A stretch of 64,000 bases of DNA from Ulva prolifera (Eukaryota; Chlorophyta; Ulvophyceae; Ulvales; Ulvaceae). A program made the translations under genes and the position numbers. Positions 11,513-22,553 of the stretch are shown here, piece by piece (the stretch's first letter is position 1; each line of letters starts with the position of its first letter). The notes below the pieces were generated by a model, which did not search any database, had not been told where the DNA came from, and was given only the letters and a program-made list of their open reading frames with translations. The stretch is taken from NCBI GenBank assembly GCA_023078555.1, contig CM041200.1, positions 4,182,936-4,246,935 of the forward strand, given 5' to 3'.

Positions 11513-12124
11513 TTGCAGGCAAGAAGCGTGGATACAAACCGAACACGAGGCCCCCGCATGCCACACAAGACACCGATCACTGCGGTGGATGAAGTGGAAG
11601 TGTACCTATCCCCAGACGGAACGTTGACAGCGTGCCATGTATGCTTCGTTGTGAGGCAACAGGGTGCAGCGAATGCATGATGGCGAGGGGCACATGGGAC
11701 AGTGTGTCTGTGGCGAAGGGCCCACCTGGTCACAGCCGTTTCGTTTTTGCTTGCAAGTTGCCAATTGCGTGCTGCGCCCTCGCACGAGCCGTGACTCGTG
11801 CGGTCTTCCCTATAGTCTCTTAGAGGCAGTGACATGGCATCAGCGGCAACTGCGAAGTAGCTCAGCCAATCGTGGACTTGTGACATGTTCTAAATTGCAG
11901 CACTATTCGCGCCTGTAGACCAGGCAAAGAAAGCACATTTGCGGTCTCCCGCCAACACTACGGAAGGAATCCTTGCTGATCAGAATTTTGATTTCTTTCC
12001 TCATCTGATGGTTGAAATTTTGCGACAACTGCGATAGCACGGGGTGTGGCGGGAGCGGAAATGCCGCTGATTGATCCCACTCGTGAGGAGTAAATTTTAT
12101 GATCTCACCGAGCAGAACTGCAGC
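11513..12124. promoter_or_regulatory. Divergent promoter region, GPAT / WEE1
   Basis: 612 bp between divergent start codons, so both promoters should lie here. The part from about 11950 to 12020 is AT-richer than the rest. It contains the short palindrome annotated separately at 11781-11802. Confidence 0.45.
11781..11802. repeat. Inverted repeat, 8-bp perfect arms
   Basis: Arms CGCACGAG and CTCGTGCG separated by 6 bp (CCGTGA), located in the intergenic region between the divergent GPAT and WEE1 genes. It could be a dimeric transcription-factor site or a small hairpin in a 5' UTR. Confidence 0.6.
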
Positions 12125-14353
12125 ATGAACTCATCTCAGCAGCATCGCATACATCCGGTCGCGCATTGCGGCCTGACAGATCTGTTTCAAGGCTCCGACA
12201 TCAACTCGCCTCATCCGTCTCGGTCAGATGTCGATGGCACGTGTGCCAAGATGCTAAATTTCAGCCAAACTGGAGGGATGTTTGCAAGTCAGGAGTTTGG
12301 GTTTGCTTCTATTCAGCTGCTTGGATTCATCAGTTCCTGTAAGTTACGATGTGTCACCATTTGCACCTGGTTGCAGCACGCAAGACTTTGCCACACCGCA
12401 TCATGGATCCAAGCCCCAGGCCAGTCAAAGTATGTCTCAGCCAGCTGTGATACCAGAGCTCGCGTTTGGAGCACCGCCCACTTTCGACGGGGCGGGAAAA
12501 CGCGGCCGCGCGATGTATGAGTGTGCACCATCGCAAGGTACGCGAGTGCCTGAGCAATAATCATCACCGCTCTTGTTCCACCCGACTTCAATTGGTGTAA
12601 CGTTTATTTCTAATGCGAAACGGTAATTGCATGTGTCGAATTCTCGGTGACCAACTTGGCCTTGTTAACACATGTTCCTGCATTCAGAGGTCGTACCAAT
12701 GGAGGTAGAATTCACACAAAGACCCCCCAAACTACAGGAAGGTATGCTGAAATCGCCTCGAGAATACTGTACATGAGTACAATCGGCCCAAGGGCGATGC
12801 CATCTACATCAAGCACCTCAATGCAGGCGTCCTTACCAGATCCTTTCCGCCCATATGCAGGCATAGACCTGAAAGGTTGCAAGAAAATAAAAGCTCTGGC
12901 ATCACGCAATGTTTCGGCCGTTTTAGACTTGACATCTTGCCCAGCTGAAGAAGTAGACAATCTAGATGTTGCAAGCCTACTCAGGCACCACGCAATCCCT
13001 GCAGGAACCCCTGGTTCATACGCGTATGCAGTCCATCATCAACTTTGCCCTGCTTTTTTCTAGACTACATTCACTCTACGGAGTTGTGGTCTACAGGCAC
13101 CGCTTCCATGAGGTCGGCGTGATCGGATCAGGAGCTTTTGGCAGTGTTGCGCATGTGCAAAACTTCATTGATGGGGCTGAGTTTGCTGTTAAGGCAACGC
13201 AAGAAGGGAGAGATCTTGAAGATGCAGATGTGAAAAGGGCTCTCTTGGAAGGTCAGCTGCTACGCCGACTGGCAAACTCTGACGTCAAGAGCGCTGCACT
13301 GGGGTACGGCGAATGCTGGATGGAGAGCATGCAATACAAGAACAAGACGCTACATCGAATTTACACGAGCATGGAGCTCTGTCAATGCAGCCTGCGTACG
13401 CTACAAGTAGATCGGCACAACTTCTCAGAGCAAGAACTGATTTCTGTTATCAATCAGGTGAGCCTTTGCAACTGAGCCTCGTCTGGCTCTCCGTGTATTG
13501 ACATGCTGCATCATCCATCGCATGCTTCCTTTTTTCCGCATCATCTTCACTCCAAGCTGCATACCTGCAACATGTCTCTGCCAAATCGCGCGTTTTGCTT
13601 CGGAACAATGCATAGCCCAACTGCATGTGCAGGTTTCTATGGTTCTGAAAGCCATGCACGCCATGGACTATGCACACTTAGATGTCAAGCCAGCCAATAT
13701 CCTCAAAGCACGCGGATGCCCGAGTTCTTTCAAGCTGGGGGACTTGGGAAATGCAGTTCGTGTCAATTCTGGGCCGTGGCAGGTCGATGAAGGAGATCGC
13801 ATCTACCTGCCTGGCGAACTGCTTGCAGGCGACCACACAATGTTGTTTGCAGCAGATGTGTTCAGCCTGGGGATATCTGTGTTTGAGCTGTCAACGGGCA
13901 TGCCATTGCCCGAGAGTGGGGACGAGTATGCAGCCCTGCGACGTGGTGAAGTGCCGATCATGACCGGGTACTCGGCTGCACTGCATGGGGTAGTGAAGGT
14001 GTGCTGCGCTTCTGTGTGTTGGTGATGAGCAATACGGCCTCCGTGGGCGCTGCCTAGTCCCCGCAAGCATGCCACGTATGGGTGATGTGCAGAGAATGAT
14101 GAGCCCGAATGCATCAGAGCGGCCCACCGCTGAGGAGATGTCTGTGTGGCATCCAAGGTCAACCAGTCTTCATGGTTCGGACAATAGTGCCGCGACATCA
14201 GTCACAGAGACCGCGAGGAGAAAATTCGGATCTGCAACATTCAAAGAGAATAGGAAAAAGGTACCAGAGGTCGGCAAGGTTGCGAAGCGAGCAGCGAGTG
14301 CAGCAGCTAAGCCATGTGGTGCAACACTCACACTGACGAAGATGTTTCAGTAG
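12125..14353 (+). CDS. WEE1: WEE1-type inhibitory protein kinase
   Basis: Kinase expected to phosphorylate the inhibitory Tyr of cyclin-dependent kinases and so delay mitosis. Seven exons: 12125-12240, 12317-12537, 12688-12741, 12861-13023, 13097-13457, 13633-13998, 14093-14353. They join in frame to 513 residues. The first about 185 residues are a Ser/Pro/Gln-rich regulatory region, as usual for the family. The kinase domain follows: glycine loop GSGAFGSV (about 194), FAVKAT with the ATP lysine, HLDVKPAN (catalytic loop, about 320), KLGDLGNA (WEE1-type DLG instead of DFG, about 341) and EGDRIYLPGELL (WEE1-type activation segment, about 358). DVFSLGISVFEL and MMSPNASERPTAEEM are the C-lobe motifs. 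The C-terminus is Lys/Ala-rich and may act as a nuclear localisation signal. Kinase exons are firm; N-terminal exon borders are inferred from phase and donor type. Confidence 0.88.
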
Positions 14354-14401
14354 GACAGTCAAGCAGCGTAGTCCAGTGGCATAGTATCGTGTAGGCTGGT
14401 G

Positions 14402-14406
14402 TTACA
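14402..14406 (-). other. TGTAA poly(A) signal candidate for the ABCF5-like gene
   Basis: TGTAA on the minus strand about 112 nt after the stop codon of the ABC-F gene, the chlorophyte-type polyadenylation motif. Confidence 0.5.
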
Positions 14407-14517
14407 CAATGCGTACACGTCCAGAAGTACTGGCTAATCAAATTATGCAACTCAGAAACAATGTTAATACATGGGGTCGGTCAGACATGTGAAAGCTGTG
14501 CATGCGGATGCACAGCC

Positions 14518-17500
14518 CTACGCTGTCCCCTTTGCCTTTTCTTTCTCCAGACGCTTCTTCTGTGCCTTGCTCATTCGGCTCTTCGCCTTGGTGTTTTGCT
14601 GGAGCATCTTTTTCTGCCGATCTGCCTTGACCTTCATCTTTGCCGCTTCCTTTTCATTGTGCTGCAAGCATGAGCACCCTCAGCCTCATCAATTCACCAG
14701 TTATCAGTTTGCAACGCACGCTACTGATGGCATCTTGCTTGACTGCAGTTGCCTGTTGCAAGCAAGCAGTTTGCCCTTGGAATCAAGTGGCACCGGAGCA
14801 TGTGTGGCTCGCACCGTGAGGTAATAGTCATAGTCCCCAGTGTAGTCGTTCAGCTTGAGGTCCTCCACAAGCACAACGCGGTTCGCAACCTGCCGCAGGA
14901 AGTACCGGTCATGCGACACGGCGATCACCGCGCCGTCAAAGCCCCGCACCGCCTGCTCCAACATCTCCTTGCTCGGGATGTCCAGATGGTTCGTTGGCTC
15001 GTCCAGCACCAGCAGCGTGCCCTTCGTCAGCATGAACTTCGCCAGCGCCAGGCGCGCCTTCTCCCCACCCGACAACACCCCCACCTTCTTCTCAAAAGCC
15101 GACCGCGCAAACATCATGCGCCCCAGCAGCGCCTTGATCTCGTCCTCCCGCGCCTCGTCAGCGACCCTCGTCAGGGTCTCCAGCACGTTGAGCTTGAGGT
15201 CCAGCGCCTCGGACTGGTTCTGCTGGTAGTAGTTCGGGAGGATGTTGTGCTCCCCGAGCGCAACGCTGCCCTGCTGCGGCGCCTCCTCGCCCATCAGCAG
15301 CCGCAGCAGTGTCGACTTTCCGGCGCCGTTCGGGCCAATGATCGCGATGCGGTCTCCCCGGTTGATCTCCAGGCTCTGGTCCTTGAACAGGAGCCGGTCG
15401 TTGTAGCCGTGCGTCAGGCCCTGGACCTTCGCGACGACCTCCCCCACGGCCTCGACCTCTGGGAAGGCAAAGGCGCGCCGGCGGGTCTCGAACGGCTTCT
15501 CTATTTTTGTCTCCATGAGCTTCGCCAGCGTCTTCTCAGCCGAGGCAGCACGGCCAGACTGCCCGCCAGCCCCCAGCCTGCACCCCCACACTCCAGTGTG
15601 CACCCGACCCAAACCCCACGAGCTGGGTCTGCCACTGACAACGTCGTACATCACTGATGCTGCGGCCTGCGGAGGGATTGTGACGGGACGCAGGTTTGCC
15701 ACTGGCGTACACGTGAGGCATGCAGGACAGGGCTGGGGAGGGGCAGCACCGGCGGATGATGTCCTTCTGCTTCTGGACCTCCTTATTCCACTTCTCAAAC
15801 ATCGTCCACTGCTTTGCAATGTTGTCGTCCTTCTGCTGCATGTACTGCGTGTAGTTGCCCTTGTATGTGGTGGCGACGCCACGCTCGGTCTCCACAATCT
15901 TGTTGCAGACCTGCATCCCAGGGGCTCTGTGTGCTGAGACTGCATAAAACATATCCCTACTTTGCAGGCAGGAGAACTACAGGTGTACGGAAGAGGGAGG
16001 GATCACAAAGTCATGGGCAACGCTGAGCAATCGCAGTTAGCTGCCAATCTAGGCATGCCTGCAGACAGATCACACAGGCCTGCACTACCTGATGTATGTT
16101 CCTTCGTGCACCGGGGTTCCACAGCACGGTGCATCCAGGCGCTCACACCACTGATGTCATGTGATACAGAAGTGCCCGGCGACAGGAACTCAGGCAGGCA
16201 GCAGCGACTGCAGGAACTGTGGTGAATGACAATGAACCCAGTTCGTGCTTCAGCGAACTAGACAGTGGGTTTGATCGCGAAACGCAACAGGGAAACCGTG
16301 ATCAAGGCCCGAAGAAGGTGAGGCTCAGCTGGTGCGGGCTGCATGGGTTATGGAGGCTCTACCTGGTCAAGAAATTCCCGGTCGTGCGACACGATCACAG
16401 TCGGGATCGCTAGCTCCTTGATGTAGTCTTCCAGCCACTCTATTGCGTCCAGATCGAGGTGGTTGGTGGGCTCATCCAGGAGCAGGACGTCGGGGTCCTG
16501 TAGCAGGATTTTGCCCAGGCACATACGCATCTGCCACCCGCCAGAGTACTCGCTGACTTTTCTGCAAGGACCCCGGCACGATCAGCCAGTGTGATTGCCT
16601 CACTGTTGCATTCGCACTGCGATCTAACCACATTGTATAAAGACCGCTGTGGTGTGGGACAGCTCGTGCAGGGGCATGCATACTCGTACACACCCATGCA
16701 GTGGTGGGGCGGCGGAGCAGCAGGCCAGGAATGAGAGACTGGTCTCAGGCTTGCAGCTGCACGAGCTTGGTGCGAGTGCATGTCAATTCAATGACCGTTT
16801 GTGAAAGCCAGTCTTTTTGGCGATGGTGTGCTAGAGACACTTTGGCAGCCTGAGCATGAATCGTGGCCGGATCGTAGCCGGAAGCCAATGCCCATACACT
16901 GATGCACACTTGGCACTGCAGCAGAGCCCTTTTCTTAGCAGCCGATGCACACCTGTCATTGTCCTCTGGTGTGAACCCCAGCTCGGGCATCATCTTGTCA
17001 AGATTCTTGTCAATCGCGTTCATGTCCAAGTCCACAGCTTTGTTGGAGAGCTTATCGAGTTCATCGAGCAGCTCGGACATGCGGTCCATGTCATCTGTGC
17101 AGTCCTCTAGTTCCTTCTGGATCTCCTCAGTACGACTCAGTACTGCCATTCCCTCTTCGTATGCCGACGCAAGCTCTTGGCGAACGGTTCGATTTGGATC
17201 AATATTGAACTCCTGGTTGAGATACGCAATGTTCAAATTCCTTCGAGACTTGATCACCTCTCCCGAGTCGGGGTCCATGTTGCCCATGAGGATTTGTAGC
17301 TGAGTTGTCTTACCAGCTCCATTCACACCAACCAGGCCCACGCGATCGCCCTTCTTGCATTCCCACGTCACGCCTTTGAGCAGCTCGTTCCCTTTAAACG
17401 TCTTGTGGATCTGCATAAATGGGGGCAAAGGTCATGACACCACCCACACCTGCTCTGACTCACATACATTGCAGAGCAGAGACTCACCGATGCCACTGGA

Positions 17501-17776
17501 CACGGTCCTTTGAGCAGACTACGGATAACTGTTACAAAAAGCCGGCAGCCAGAGACAGACACACATGATAAAGAGGCTGCTGGAGCTTACGTTGTCAAGC
17601 TTGAAGCCAGAGCTGACGGTGGAAGCCCCGGCCCGCTGTTCTTGGTTCAGAGCATCTTCGAATTGGGCAATGACGGCTGCACTTTTGGACTGCGCTTCAG
17701 CCTCTTCAGCTACAGCTGCTTGGCATTTGAGTAATGGTCTTGTGCGCACTGCTCTGCAAGCGCGACGAACTTCCAA
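14518..17776 (-). CDS. ABCF5: ABC-F family ATPase, ABCF5-like, probably plastid
   Basis: Soluble twin-ATPase of the ABC-F family, which binds ribosomes and relieves stalled translation. Exons (minus): 17776-17591, 17410-16953, 16561-16363, 15910-15750, 15577-14815, 14661-14518, about 636 residues, collinear with Arabidopsis ABCF5. ABC1: Walker A GVNGAGKTTQ, signature YSGGWQMRM, Walker B LLLDEPTNHLDL. The linker is a charged coiled coil (KQWTMFEKWNKEVQKQKD). ABC2: Walker A GPNGAGKSTLL, signature LSGGEKARLA, Walker B LVLDEPTNHLDI and SHDRYF. The tail is very Lys-rich (KAKSRMSKAQKKRLEKEK), as in the plant protein. The N-terminal piece (RTRPLLKCQAAVAEE) looks like the end of a plastid transit peptide, but the frame has no ATG there, so the true start lies in an unidentified exon upstream of 17776. 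Confidence 0.9.
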
Positions 17777-19817
17777 TGGCGATCGCGGTAAGCATGTGTG
17801 CTATACTTGATATGCGTGCCTGATACTAGCCTGCGACAGAAGCGCAAGCAGAGGTACGTACAGAATATATAGTTGGCTGCATCTATTCAAACCTGAGAGT
17901 CCATTCCTCTGAGGCACCACGATGAAAGGGTGGAAGCAAAGGGACACTAGCGTCAGAAGTATGTGCAGCAGCTACGTGCGAAACACAGCACAACACACGA
18001 TGTATACAGACGTGGATGCTGCTCATTGTGTTCTTGTGAGCTGTTAGTGTCCACATCGCAAGTACTTAACTCTAGATGGCCGGTGACGCAGCATTGGCCT
18101 ACGTCCGGCGTGTCAAGAGTGGTCTCCGATCAGAGCGCACCGGATCCCTCCATTCAACACACATCCCTTCCCTGAGTCCCTGCTGATGGTGTGGTGCGTC
18201 GCTGTGCGTTTGGCCGCATGACCACTGAATCCAGCACAACTGCCACAAACCGCAGCCATAGAATGCACTGCTGTGAACACGAGAGTAACACGACGGTGTA
18301 GCTAACAGCTAGTGCTGACAAAAGTTGCGTCGCTGATGCAAAATTCCGACGCTCAGGCAATATGTGGTAACGCAAAGTATTACCAGCGAGGGCCCCACAC
18401 AGTTCAGCAGGTGTATGTCTGCGACATTGGATAAACAGAGAATTGCGTTGCGCTCGACCGGCTCATGATGGTTTGATGTACGTGTGCGTGGGCTCGTGTA
18501 ATGTTCGGCTTCACCATCCAGTGCATGCCACGGTTTCTGCTTGCATCTCCTGTGCTGGCCGCACGAGAGCCACCGCACAGTGCACAGCCGCAGTGGCAGC
18601 CTTCATTCCGCCAACAAATCAGCAAGCCTCCCTGCATTAACATGAATTCATATTCATGGCTGTCGTGTCATGACGCTGTACCGGCCTTGATAATTGCGTT
18701 CGTCGCCAGGCATCACGCTCGTGTGCCCATGGTACAAGTGATTGGTCAACCTTGCTGATCCTACAACCTTGAACTGATTCAGCATATAAGGACGTGTGCT
18801 GTCAATGGAAATGACGGTCGGGAAGCAGCAGCGTCGTTGGATTTCGGCTTTCACAGCCTGAACCCATCAGATCGATTTTGACTTCAGGATTGCAAAGCAC
18901 GCGCGAATCCTATTTGAGGATCTCGATTATCAAGACCTCTAGAATCTGTGGTACATGATAGTGGTTTTGGACTATGTAATGATGGTACACTTGGTTGTGT
19001 CTAGTGTAGCTGCAGCTGTTCCATCTCTTACAGCTGTTCGCATGCAAACATGGAACAGCCCGACTACAGGTTGCAATCACGGACATTTTCAGATGGTCTG
19101 GGCAACTGCTCCCAGATGTCTCACGCGTTGCACCTACGCTGGTGTCATCAGCAATGGCAGTAATCGCTCTCCATCGGACTTTTGCTTAGGTAGTGGCACC
19201 ACTTGTATGTCCATAGCTCTACTTTGCATACTATCTGTGAGTCACAATGAGGTGGGCGGACATGGCAGCAATGATGGGAGGATGTGGGCTGGAACGCCAA
19301 TGACGTGCACAAATAGCTATAATGATTACAAAAGTATACAGACACACTCCTCTAAGGGCGTCTCGGGGACCTGGTGCTTGAAGGCTGCTCCCTATCAAGT
19401 TTTGACAGTTCAGCATTCGGATGTGGCCCTGCCTTATGGTGATCACATTGTGTGTTGTGATGAGGTTGCACCATGATGCGTTGGCGCATCATGGCTGTAC
19501 GCTCATAGCCCCCAGGATACCTGGCTAGAGATGAGATTGGCTTACATCGGAGCTTTGTGATGGGATAGATGAGTGCTGGCAATCGAGGCGGTTTCATTCG
19601 CCAGGGATACCCATTTCTGGCTTGGCCGCGTGCATCCGCTGTGCAACGCGTGGACACGACGCTCTACTGTCGCAACTGATTCGAAACAGCCATGACACAG
19701 CTGACGCCACACTGAAGATGTCGACCTCTGTCCTGGGATCCCACCGTTGCTGTGCGGAGCTGGCGGTACAGAATGTGCACATAACCATCCGTGCCCGGCT
19801 TTCAGCGTGTGGTAACA
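17777..19817. other. Long divergent intergenic region
   Basis: About 2 kb between the 5' ends of the ABCF5-like gene and the sterol reductase gene. The first exon of ABCF5 is expected in its left part. The longest open frame (18955-19476, plus) has no recognisable domain, irregular composition and no conserved partner frames, so I do not call a gene. Both promoters should be here. Confidence 0.45.
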
Positions 19818-22159
19818 ATGGTGACAACTCGCAGCGGTAAACATGAAGCTCCAAAAGAAAAAGGTACATGGGCGGACTCAGCTGGGGCTGGAGACCGTGA
19901 GCACGGAGCAGTGTGGGGCATCAGTGGCACAGCAGGCGCAGTGCTGGCGCTGACCGGTAGTTTAGTGATAATGATTCTTAGCCCAGTGGCTCTTCAGATT
20001 TTGTGCGATGTCAAAATTACTCCCCGTATGCTGCATCTGCAACCGGCGCGTTGGCGGTGTGTGGTGCTTCACATGGCGAGTCTCACTGCAGGTTCGTCAC
20101 CAATCGCGACTACGATGGCAGCTTTCTCAAGTTCTTCAGCGAAATGTTTAGCAGCGGGCCATTTTGGATCCTCAGCATCTTCCATCCGATTTGGGGGGCC
20201 AAGGCGGTGGAAGCATGGACTTGGTTTGTCAGCTTTGGTGTGTTGCAAGCGGCACTTCAGGTTCTGGTACCAGGACCAACGTTCCACGGCCCGGTGTCTC
20301 CAAGAGGCAATGTTCCTATTTATAAGGTGCAATTTCTACAAACAGTCTCACATATGGAACATGATCGCACTGTTCATCTTGTGAAATCGACCATCATGCA
20401 GGCAAATGGCATCCAATGTTTTGCTATCACTGCCGTCATTTTTGCTGCTGGATCACAGTACGCCCCCATTCGAATCTATATCTGTCATAAAAATATCGTG
20501 CGTTCGTCGAGGCCGTCATTGGTGTGTGCTTTCCAGGTTAGGACTCTTCTCGCCAGCACGCCTGTATGACATCTTTGGGGAGGTCCTGTCGATTGCGAAT
20601 GCTTTCGCACTGGTGCTCTGTGCACTGCTGACAGTCAAGGGGATATACATGCCGTCGTCCAGTGACTGTGGACGCAATTCAAGTATTTTGTATGACCTTT
20701 GGTGGGGTGTGCATCCCGTCGCATCTCGACCACACTGCTTTGTGCTACACACCTGTACATCCCATGAATCCCGCCACCGCAGCTCAGCCTGATGGAGTCG
20801 CTGGCGATGCAAGATAGCTCAGGAGTTATTCCATGTACAAGAACCATGCAGTGGTTGTACATTCGATAATGGTGTGCTGCAGGGACCGAGCTATACCCTC
20901 GCTTTGGGCCGCTTGACATCAAAACATGGACCAACTGCAGGATGGGCATGATGTCGTGGACATTCATCACGATTTGCTTTGCCTACAAGCAGCTCGAACT
21001 TTATGGTCATGTTTCAAACTCTATGCTCGTGTCCATCACGCTGTCCAGTACGCACTGCACCTTCCAATGCTCTGGCTCCGTATCTGAGATACAGTCTCGA
21101 GAGTAAGCCTACACATTGCATCACAAGTCAGCTGTGTGCATCCTACTGTGGCAGTCCAAACATTACACTTCACTTGTAAAAGGTAGATACGTAAACTTGC
21201 TGAGTGCGCTTGCAGGCCTTTACTGCATCAAGTTCTTCCTCTGGGAGACAGGATACTGGAAGACGATGGACATTGCTCACGATCGCGCTGGATACTATCT
21301 TGTGTGGGGCTGTCTGAATTGGGTCCCTGGCTTCTACACCTCGCAGCCGCTGTACTTGACCAAGCATCCGATACATCTGACACCTGCTATCGCAATAAGC
21401 ATCATGGTGGCTGGAGTCATGATGATTTATATCAACTGGGAGGCTGATGATCAGAGGCAGCGCTTCCGAGAGTCTGACGGGCAAGCCCTTGTCTGGGGCA
21501 AGAAGCCAGAATACATCGCTGCAAAGTATATTGCAGGTCTGAGCTCTGTCTGAATGGTTTACACGGGGCCCTCCACAGTTCGTGTCTCGGTGGCGGGTTG
21601 AAAATATTTTCGTTCATAATTGTGTGTCATTTTGAACAGGCTCATCTGAAGGCTCTTGATTGCGTCATCTGCATCGGCGCTGCTCAATTACCTTGATGCC
21701 GTTTGAGTCATGCTCAGCACGTGCTGTTGCTGCACAATGTGGCCTTGTGATGTGGCATGGCAGTGCCCGTTCAACATATCGCCAGTCCCGCCAACTCAGG
21801 GAAATCCTCAAAGATGTGTATTACTTACATGAAGTAACGTGCCAACAGACTCATGTGTCCCTGACGCTAGATGTACTCATGCAGGGAATGGGGAGGAGAA
21901 ATCGTCACTGCTGCTGCTGTCAGGTTGGTGGGGTGTTGCCAGGCACTTCCACTATGTGCCTGAGATCATGGCATCTGTGTTCTGGACAGTACCGGCGCTG
22001 TTTGAGCATGCTGCGCCATGGTCATACTCGATATTTCTCACTGCATTGCTGGTCGATCGCATTACCCGTGACGACACACGATGCAGGGCCAAGTACGGCA
22101 AGTACTGGGATAAGTACTGTGAGCGAGTTCAGTATAAGATGTTCCCATACATTTTCTAG
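19818..22159 (+). CDS. DWF5: Delta7-sterol (7-dehydrocholesterol-type) reductase, DWF5/DHCR7 family
   Basis: ER membrane enzyme that reduces the C7=C8 double bond of sterol intermediates with NADPH. Seven exons: 19818-20002, 20092-20326, 20402-20457, 20537-20706, 20883-21047, 21216-21536, 21885-22159. They join in frame to 468 residues. Several hydrophobic membrane spans alternate with family motifs in the expected order: LVPGPTFHGPVSPRGNVPIYK, ANGIQCFAITA, GIYMPSSSDCG, GTELYPRFGPLDIKTWTNCR, KFFLWETGYWKTMDIAHDR (specific to DHCR7 rather than C14-reductase), WVPGFYTSQPLYL, SLLLLSGWWGVARHFHYVPE and CRAKYGKYWDKYC near the C-terminus. The N-terminal about 40 residues are hydrophilic and unlike the plant protein. 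The start MVTTRSGKHEAP is the first in-frame ATG of the exon; a slightly different start or a small extra intron is possible. Confidence 0.92.
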
Positions 22160-22194
22160 GATGGGTGTTCACCGCAGTACTGGCCGATTTTCGT

Positions 22195-22199
22195 TGTAA
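22195..22199 (+). other. TGTAA poly(A) signal candidate for the sterol reductase gene
   Basis: TGTAA 35 nt after the stop codon, the chlorophyte-type polyadenylation motif. Confidence 0.5.
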
Positions 22200-22553
22200 G
22201 CTTGCTCTTTTAAGCATAGGGATGAGGTGCGACGTGTTTGCGTGAAGACATAGCACATGCAGTTGTAGCTGGTGGGGCCAAGCCGTCACTTGCAGGTGAC
22301 CATGGACGGCACAGGCAAGACCAGTAAAAGCAGCTTGCACATTGTCAACATCAGGTTGGGGTGTTGTTGACAGACTGTAACGAGCATGTCATGTTTGTGC
22401 ATGTCAGCATGTCATGTTCACATTGTGGTTGTAAATTCAGGCAACACAGTACAGTGCTACCCTTGTGCTCGTGATTCCACAGCGTTGCACAGCAGATACA
22501 CCACATCATACTTTGCCTAAAATTGTTGCATTGGTGACAGCATCCCACTGGAG
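22200..22553. other. Convergent intergenic region
   Basis: About 350 bp between the convergent sterol reductase and Pro/Gln-rich genes, expected to hold both 3' UTRs. Contains repeated CATGTCATG-type words near 22385-22425 and nothing else recognisable. Confidence 0.4.

Noticed and set aside
14749-15657. 302-residue plus-strand frame
   Set aside because: Antisense of the ABCF5-like exon, which carries all Walker and signature motifs on the minus strand.
18955-19476. 173-residue plus-strand open frame in the ABCF5/DWF5 intergenic region
   Set aside because: Irregular amino-acid use, no recognisable motif, no splice-compatible neighbours; open by chance in a long gap.
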